From assembly GCA_013154235.1 (NCBI GenBank), contig JAADCV010000010.1, forward strand, positions 1 to 34,624: a stretch of 34,624 bases of DNA, given 5' to 3'. Under the pieces are notes generated by a model. The model was given only the letters and a program-made list of their open reading frames with translations. It was not told the DNA's origin and did not search any database. The translations under genes and the position numbers were made by a program. This document shows, in pieces, positions 30,050 to 34,624 of the stretch (positions are counted from its first letter, which is position 1; the number at the start of each line of letters is the position of its first letter). Source of the stretch: Thermoproteota archaeon (GTDB taxonomy: Archaea > Thermoproteota > Thermoprotei_A > Sulfolobales > Ignisphaeraceae).

Positions 30050-30859
30050 ATGACCCGCATACTGATAACCAACGATGATAGCTACGTTAGCCCCGGGCTC
30101 TACCTTCTCAGGGAGGCTGTCGAGGGCCTTGGAGAGGTCATGGTGTTCTCGACGGAGTACCCGAGGTCAGTGGTTGGCCACACGATAACCTTCTCTAGGC
30201 CTCTCCGGATATACGAAGTTGAGGTAGGGGGCTCGAAGGTCTTCGTAACCGACGGGACGCCCGTGGACGTCGTCCACCTAGCTAGAGACGTTCTCGGGTT
30301 CGAGCCAAACATCGTTCTATCCGGGGTAAACGTAGGCGATAACCTTACGCTGCAGCACATATTCTACAGCGGAACCGTTGCAGCAGCGATAGAGGCTGCG
30401 TTGATAGGGATACCCTCTGTAGCCTTCTCAGCCTGCATCCAGTCCTTCAGCGACTTTGAAGACGAGAGGCTGAGGAGCGTAGTGAAGAGGATTGCTAGAG
30501 CTCTAGCCAGGGCGATCATAGACAACGGGCTGCCTCCCGGCGTCGATGTGCTGAACGTCAACATACCGCCGATGGATAGGTTCTCCAACTGCGTTAGGAT
30601 AACTAGGGCGGCTCGGCTGAGGTGGCTCTCGACCTATATCGAGCGCCGAGACCCTAGGAATAGGCCCTACTACTGGCTCTCGTTTAAGGCTGTGGAGCCA
30701 GAGCCTGGATCCGATACGTATGCTGTTGATGTAGAGGGATGCATATCGGTGACCCCGCTATCTATAGACCTCAACGTGGGTAAGGTGCCTCATAGGGAGC
30801 TAGAGGCTGTGGTCTCTAGATACGTTGAGGGCTTCGAGGTGAAGAGGCTGTGGCTATAG
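30050..30859 (+). CDS. surE: 5'/3'-nucleotidase SurE
   Basis: Metal-dependent phosphatase acting on nucleoside monophosphates, cytoplasmic. The N-terminus MTRILITNDDSYVSPGL holds the two metal-binding aspartates (NDD); the usual glycine after them is serine. PRSVVGHTITF is followed by VTDGTPVDVVHLA and the SGVNVGDN loop, whose Asn is a metal ligand, then YSGTVAAAIEAALIGIPSVAFS. 269 residues from ATG 30050, a normal length. GGGTGG lies about five bases upstream; an in-frame GTG at 30032 would overlap the PadR-like stop. The PadR-like gene ends 14 bp before it. Confidence 0.93.
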   Translation: MTRILITNDDSYVSPGLYLLREAVEGLGEVMVFSTEYPRSVVGHTITFSRPLRIYEVEVGGSKVFVTDGTPVDVVHLARDVLGFEPNIVLSGVNVGDNLTLQHIFYSGTVAAAIEAALIGIPSVAFSACIQSFSDFEDERLRSVVKRIARALARAIIDNGLPPGVDVLNVNIPPMDRFSNCVRITRAARLRWLSTYIERRDPRNRPYYWLSFKAVEPEPGSDTYAVDVEGCISVTPLSIDLNVGKVPHRELEAVVSRYVEGFEVKRLWL

Positions 30860-31162
30860 GCTTGAGGCGAAGGATGCGAGGCCGCTGCTGAACCTCAGGT
30901 CCTCGACCTCTATATCGGGGGTTACGACAACCTCCTCTCCCTTCTCAACCGGGTAGACATACGCTATAGACCCGTGTATGAGTACGAGAACCTCCTTACC
31001 CTTTCCGAGAACCCCTCCCTTAACCCTTCCCCTCACGACGACAGCTCCCCGAGGTCTGAAGAGTTCTAGGAGCCTCGTGAAGTCCTCCGCGCTTACCTTA
31101 ACGACAGTGTTGTTTATCACCGCGATAGAGCTCTTGACGACCTCGCTACCAGAGTCACTCAA
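30854..31162 (-). CDS. Small conserved-looking protein of unknown function
   Basis: 102 residues, soluble, mixed alpha/beta, not recognised. It contains EDFTRLLELFRPRGAVVVRG, VLVLIHGSIAYVYPVEKGEE and VTPDIEVEDLRF, the pattern of a small beta-barrel. Start TTG 31162 with GAGGGA upstream on its strand; a TATA-like TGTATAAAC (about 31195-31203) predicts a start near 31172. The 3' end overlaps surE by six bases, tail to tail. Codon use matches the neighbours and no other frame is better here, so I consider it real. Confidence 0.62.
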   Translation of the reverse strand: MSDSGSEVVKSSIAVINNTVVKVSAEDFTRLLELFRPRGAVVVRGRVKGGVLGKGKEVLVLIHGSIAYVYPVEKGEEVVVTPDIEVEDLRFSSGLASFASSL

Positions 31163-31208
31163 GATATTCCCTCGTCTAGGGCTTAGTATGCGAACAGTTT
31201 ATACAGTG

Positions 31209-31616
31209 CTAGCCTCTAAGCTCCATGCTCTCGAGGAGCTCGGGAACGAACTTCAGCACGTCGTCCACAGTAACTATCCCTATGGGTCTACCGCTCTCGT
31301 CCACGACCGGTATGTGGCCGTGTCCAGTGCCTATCATCATGTTTATCACGTTCTTGAGCGGCGTGTCGGGCTCGACCACTGTAACGGGCTTCGAAACTAT
31401 GTCACCCATCTTAACGGTCTCGGGATCTAGCCTCCTCGCCACAACCCGCGTGACGATATCCTTCGCTGTGACCACCCCTAGAACCCTACCATCCTCGTCG
31501 ACGACTATGAGGGACGCAACGTTTCTGCTCTCCATAAGCTTCACTCCCTCCATTACGCTAGCGCTGTTCCTTATCGTAACCGGGTTCGAAACCATTACAT
31601 CCCTAGCCCTCAGCAC
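31209..31616 (-). CDS. Two-CBS-domain protein
   Basis: 135 residues made of a CBS pair: ARDVMVSNPVTIRNSASVMEGVKLM...VLGVVTAKDIV (about 4-57) and MGDIVSKPVTVVEPDTPLKNVI...PIGIVTVDDVL (about 70-122). CBS pairs bind adenosyl ligands such as AMP, ATP or SAM and act as sensors; stand-alone archaeal copies have no assigned partner. GTG 31616 overlaps the end of rqcH by 14 bp, so translation is likely coupled. Confidence 0.88.
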   Translation of the reverse strand: MLRARDVMVSNPVTIRNSASVMEGVKLMESRNVASLIVVDEDGRVLGVVTAKDIVTRVVARRLDPETVKMGDIVSKPVTVVEPDTPLKNVINMMIGTGHGHIPVVDESGRPIGIVTVDDVLKFVPELLESMELRG

Positions 31617-33597
31617 GGTTGCGCACCTCGTCTACCTCGCGGGCTACAAACTTAACGATTCTTGACCTTCCCGGGATCCTCAGGCTCAGCTCGCTCAAGT
31701 CAACGCTTTTCGCAACCACCCCGAGCCCAGCTCTAGACATCCTCTCGACAATCTCCTTAGCTACGGAGGAGGGGTCCCTAGACCCTGGCTCTAGCACCGC
31801 GTAGGCTACGCAGCGCTTAGCAACGAGGTGCTCTGGCCCTACGAACACTCTGTAGAACTCTCTGTCAACAAGCTCAACTCCTACACCTAGCTGCAGCTCG
31901 ACGCACCTAATGTAGTTCTTCCTGCCGTAGACCATGAAGGAGCCCTTCGGTAGGTACTCCCCCGGTGGCGCTGAGAGCGATACCTGCTCGCGCTTCACCC
32001 AGAACACGTCTACGCATCTCCTCCCAGCCTTCCACGCTTTGCTGTAGCAAGCTGCTAGCGTAGCTGCCTCCCGCAGGTCGCTCTCCGGAACATCTCTCCC
32101 CCCAGTCTTTATCACGACTGCCGAGGCCCCCCTGACGTCAGCGTGCATCACTATGTCATGGGGCTCAGCGTATCTTCTCAGAAGAGATATGTTTTGGCTA
32201 GCATCCCTACCCCCGAGGACTAGGAAGCCGCTGCTGGTTACTGTCCAGTGGAACCTCTCGAACCACTCGACCTTTCTAGCTAGCCTAGCTATCCTGCTCT
32301 CGACGTACTCCCTAGCCTCGTTCTCGAGTCGAGAGATCTCGCTCTTGATTCTCTCGAGCTCTCTCCTAGACCTCTCGATATCTCTCTCGAGCTCTGACAC
32401 CTCCCTACGTAGCTCGCTGTATATCTCGATGAAGCTCTTCCTAACATCTAGCTCGAGCTCCGCCGCGTCTCCTAGGCGAAGAACGTAGACACCCCTCTTC
32501 GGATCGATTCTAGTGATAGGCGACCCCTCTCTCGCTGCAACCCTCTCGAGCGCTTCCCATCCACGGCTCCTAACCACTTTCCTAACCGCCTCGTGACCTC
32601 TCTCGAGCTCTAGGTACCTCGACTCTACGGCTTCAAGGAGCTTCCGCAGCTGCTCTAGCCTAGCTCGGCGCCTCTCTATGCTCTCCTCTATCCTAGCTGC
32701 AGCCCTCCTAAGCCTCTCGATCTCCCTCGCGATCTCGGGAGGTGCTTCAGCACTGCGCGTAGCTAGCGCCGCAAAGTACTCGTCTACAGCCTCGTCAAAA
32801 GAGTCGAATCTCCTAACCTCAGCACCATCTGCGCGGGTAGGGGGCACGAACGGGTAGAAGCCTTCTAGCTCGCCACCCCTGTACACGATGCACGGCTCTG
32901 GGCTCCTAAGGATCCTATCGACTAGGTCGAGAACCCTCTTCCTAAGCTGGTCAGCTGTGCCAGCATCTATAGACTCTGGAGGGGTTCGAGGATCCATACC
33001 CATCTCGTGCAGAACCGTTTCCGCAACCTCTGGAGGAACGCCCCACCCCCTGATAAGGCCCCTAACAACGTCCTTTCCCGTGGCGAGGAGCTCGAGGAGC
33101 TTCTCCACGGGGATCTCGGATAGCGGTGGCCTAGCTGGCGGAGGCGTGTACTTAGAGCCTCTCGTGATTGCCCTATCCTTCATGACCCTCGTTGCTGTGG
33201 ACGCAACTATCTTCTCGTTCGAGATCACCGCTACAACTCCCCTCGGAAGGATCTCCGCTACGAGGGTGCGCTGCTGGCTAGCTCCGCACGAGAGCTCTAC
33301 GAAGACAACCCTCTCCTCGCCAAGCTGCCTAATCTCCGAGACTCTGCAGTTCCTAAGTAGGCTCCTCCAAAGCGTCTGAGCTTGCGTAGGCTGCTGAGGC
33401 CTAATCTTTCTCTTAGTGAAGCTGATCCTCTTGGATGGCTCTAGAACGAGCTCGCGGTAGCTACCATCCCTACACCTAAGCCTGAGCACCACGGTCTCTC
33501 CAACTAGGTACACGTTATCTACGTAGCTCCCTACAACAGCCTCGCGCTGCTCGCTTATCCACACCTTTATATCCACCCAGCTCATAGACCTCTTCAT
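31603..33597 (-). CDS. rqcH: NFACT-family ribosome quality control factor (RqcH/Rqc2/NEMF homologue)
   Basis: Binds stalled large ribosomal subunits and recruits tRNA for C-terminal tailing of the stuck peptide in characterised homologues. 664 residues. The NFACT-N domain begins MSWVDIKVWISE with the conserved Asp9; the position of the usual Asp-Arg pair has Glu95-Arg96 (GEERVVFVEL). A helix-hairpin-helix-like segment follows near 170-215, then a long charged coiled coil (about 285-450). The NFACT-R domain has WTVTSSGFLVLGGRDASQN (about 455) and DIVMHADVRGASAVVIK. Start ATG 33597 has GAGGTAGGAG upstream; ATG 33585 is an alternative. The CBS-pair gene follows with overlap. Confidence 0.92.
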   Translation of the reverse strand: MKRSMSWVDIKVWISEQREAVVGSYVDNVYLVGETVVLRLRCRDGSYRELVLEPSKRISFTKRKIRPQQPTQAQTLWRSLLRNCRVSEIRQLGEERVVFVELSCGASQQRTLVAEILPRGVVAVISNEKIVASTATRVMKDRAITRGSKYTPPPARPPLSEIPVEKLLELLATGKDVVRGLIRGWGVPPEVAETVLHEMGMDPRTPPESIDAGTADQLRKRVLDLVDRILRSPEPCIVYRGGELEGFYPFVPPTRADGAEVRRFDSFDEAVDEYFAALATRSAEAPPEIAREIERLRRAAARIEESIERRRARLEQLRKLLEAVESRYLELERGHEAVRKVVRSRGWEALERVAAREGSPITRIDPKRGVYVLRLGDAAELELDVRKSFIEIYSELRREVSELERDIERSRRELERIKSEISRLENEAREYVESRIARLARKVEWFERFHWTVTSSGFLVLGGRDASQNISLLRRYAEPHDIVMHADVRGASAVVIKTGGRDVPESDLREAATLAACYSKAWKAGRRCVDVFWVKREQVSLSAPPGEYLPKGSFMVYGRKNYIRCVELQLGVGVELVDREFYRVFVGPEHLVAKRCVAYAVLEPGSRDPSSVAKEIVERMSRAGLGVVAKSVDLSELSLRIPGRSRIVKFVAREVDEVRNRAEG

Positions 33598-33611
33598 GGT
33601 GCTCCTACCTC

Positions 33612-33926
33612 ATGTGGAACCCGGTTAGGGTATACGGCGAGGAGCTGGGCATGGTGATCGTTAGGGCTATATACGGGTTCTGCGTAGGGCTAGCCCTATC
33701 TATTCTAGCAGCGCTAGGCTTTGTAGCATCATTCCTGCAAGCCCTGCCGATGCCGAAGAACGTCGCTACGTACATGGGATGGATCCTCATGGCGGTTCTC
33801 TACGTGCCTAGCGTAGCTATAGCTAAGGCCCTAGGGGTTAGGGATAGGTTCAATGTTGCTCTGCGCGGCTCGACTGTGTACCTAGCTATCGTCGTAATCG
33901 TCCACGCACTCATCTGCACTCCTTAG
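33612..33926 (+). CDS. Small membrane protein with three transmembrane segments
   Basis: 104 residues, not recognised. Hydrophobic segments lie at about 18-40 (RAIYGFCVGLALSILAALGF onward), 55-72 and 87-102, with a short Arg-rich loop GVRDRFN between the last two. ATG 33612 is only 14 bp from the divergent rqcH start. A second ATG at 33651, just before the first helix (VIVRAIYGF), is a good alternative: GGTATAC near 33628 would be a TATA box at the spacing expected for a leaderless start there. The 3' end overlaps the convergent methyltransferase gene by 45 bp. Confidence 0.65.
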   Translation: MWNPVRVYGEELGMVIVRAIYGFCVGLALSILAALGFVASFLQALPMPKNVATYMGWILMAVLYVPSVAIAKALGVRDRFNVALRGSTVYLAIVVIVHALICTP

Positions 33927-34517
33927 AACCCTCTGCTCGTACACCACAGCGTACTCCCTAACTATCTCTAGGTACCTAGGGGGAAGGTCTGGAGAGCCAT
34001 CCTCCCTAGCTGGGAAAGCGTATGGTAGCTCGATAACGTGGCTAACCCCCTTCCCTAGCTCCTCAGCGATCCTCAGCCCCCTAACGATCCTCACGCTGCT
34101 CAGCTCCGCTCCATCCTCAACGAGCTTGAGGACCCTAGCAGCTCCAGCTATAGTCATCTGCTCCCTACCTAGGTTCCTAGGCTCTGCCCACGGCATTCTA
34201 TCGGTTAGGAACCTCTTCGTTCTTCCCTCCGGAGGGTGGCTACCCATTATCCCCCCTATAACAACGAACTCCGCGCTCAGCAGGTCGTCTCGAGTGAGAG
34301 GTTTAGGGGCCTGCGGATCGAGGACAACAACTTTTCTATTCCTCAGAAGATCTACGCAGCTCTCGCTGAATACCTTACCCAGCTTCCTCAGAGCGCTAGC
34401 TCCCCGCCTAACGTTTGTGAACCACGTTCTGCCGGGGAAGAGACTAGCTACGTACGAGTACTCGGCTAGGATCCACCGGTTTATGCAGGGCTCTAGGTGC
34501 TCGACAACAACGATCAT
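33882..34517 (-). CDS. SPOUT-fold SAM-dependent methyltransferase, Sfm1-like (PF04252)
   Basis: 211 residues. The N-terminus IVVVEHLEPCINRWILAEYSY matches Sfm1/YOR021C-type proteins, and the SAM-binding knot region FVVIGGIMGSHPPEGRTKRF (about 85-104) matches the family's GGILGDxPPxxRT signature; NLGREQMTIAGAARVLKLV follows. Yeast Sfm1 methylates an arginine of ribosomal protein uS3; archaeal members were long annotated as RNA methyltransferases, so the target is either. Start ATG 34517. On its strand AGATTAAAAGC (about 34552-34562) fits a TATA box. The same AT-rich element seems to be used by the divergent gene at the right edge. Confidence 0.82.
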   Translation of the reverse strand: MIVVVEHLEPCINRWILAEYSYVASLFPGRTWFTNVRRGASALRKLGKVFSESCVDLLRNRKVVVLDPQAPKPLTRDDLLSAEFVVIGGIMGSHPPEGRTKRFLTDRMPWAEPRNLGREQMTIAGAARVLKLVEDGAELSSVRIVRGLRIAEELGKGVSHVIELPYAFPAREDGSPDLPPRYLEIVREYAVVYEQRVLRSADECVDDYDDS

Positions 34518-34551
34518 CTCGTAGCCTACCCACGCTGAGCTAGGTGCGAAA

Positions 34552-34560
34552 GCTTTTAAT
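34552..34560. promoter_or_regulatory. Shared AT-rich element of a divergent promoter
   Basis: CTTTTAATC is the only AT-rich element in the 83-bp gap. Read right it predicts a start near 34583 for the edge gene; read left, a start near 34530 for the methyltransferase. One TATA box serving both directions is inference. Confidence 0.4.
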
Positions 34561-34600
34561 CTGACGGCAAGGCATAGCGTCTACGATAGGGTACCTAGCC

Positions 34601-34624
34601 ATGACGCAGAGACCGCCGATCTCA
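34601..34624 (+). CDS. Start of a gene cut by the right window edge
   Basis: ATG at 34601 opens a frame of eight codons (MTQRPPIS) running off the window. The TATA-like element 45 bp upstream gives it a plausible short leader. Product unknown. Confidence 0.35.

Overview
The window looks like a compact chromosome segment of a hyperthermophilic crenarchaeote (Thermoproteota). Pointers are archaeal-type proteins (an NFACT/RqcH ribosome-rescue factor, an archaeal IleRS, an ArcS-like/RaSEA-like tRNA-modification pair, an Sfm1-like SPOUT methyltransferase, a UPF0200 kinase-like protein), AGG-rich arginine codon use, frequent GTG/TTG starts, TATA boxes about 25-30 bp ahead of short-leader or leaderless starts, Ser/Thr-linker anchored binding proteins, and three C/D box guide RNAs. 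CTAG is very common throughout. I cannot name the genus.

Layout. (1) 1-4709 holds housekeeping genes: the 3' part of a CBS/DRTGG family II pyrophosphatase, a core-only ArcS-like protein, a CofE-family ligase (opposite strand), a RaSEA-like radical SAM protein, and a sugar-isomerase-like TIM barrel whose last codons also encode a C/D box RNA. (2) 4769-11574 is a family 5 (Dpp/Opp-type) ABC importer in the order D-F-small membrane protein-A-B-C; in archaea such systems import peptides or oligosaccharides. (3) 11633-16632 is a BMP/Nup-type nucleoside ABC importer (binding protein, double ATPase, two permeases), followed by a secreted protein with two copies of a roughly 115-residue domain. (4) 17891-20253 has a UPF0200 P-loop protein, a convergent methyltransferase and a DHDPS/KDG-aldolase family enzyme, then a 167-bp structured intergenic region. 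(5) 20421-25857 is mostly minus strand: a secreted protein, a compact GH1 beta-glycosidase, a threonine-synthase-like protein fused to a winged HTH, a SagB-type nitroreductase and a HycI-like maturation protease. Two C/D box RNAs lie here. (6) 25833-34624 is housekeeping: IleRS, Hsp20, a PadR-like regulator with SurE, a CBS-pair protein, RqcH, a small membrane protein, an Sfm1-like methyltransferase, and the first codons of another gene at the right edge.

The two importers, the GH1 enzyme and the aldolase suggest a heterotroph taking up peptides or oligosaccharides and nucleosides.

Most worth a second look: the minus-strand gene at 22858-24291 keeps the threonine-synthase fold but has isoleucine where the PLP-binding lysine should be, plus a C-terminal winged helix and paired AGTACT sites in its promoter. 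It reads as a retired enzyme turned ligand-sensing transcription factor. Next are the three C/D box RNAs (one inside a CDS end, one starting on a stop codon), the minimal ArcS/RaSEA-like pair, and palindromes placed like operators at the nucleoside-importer and hsp20 promoters.
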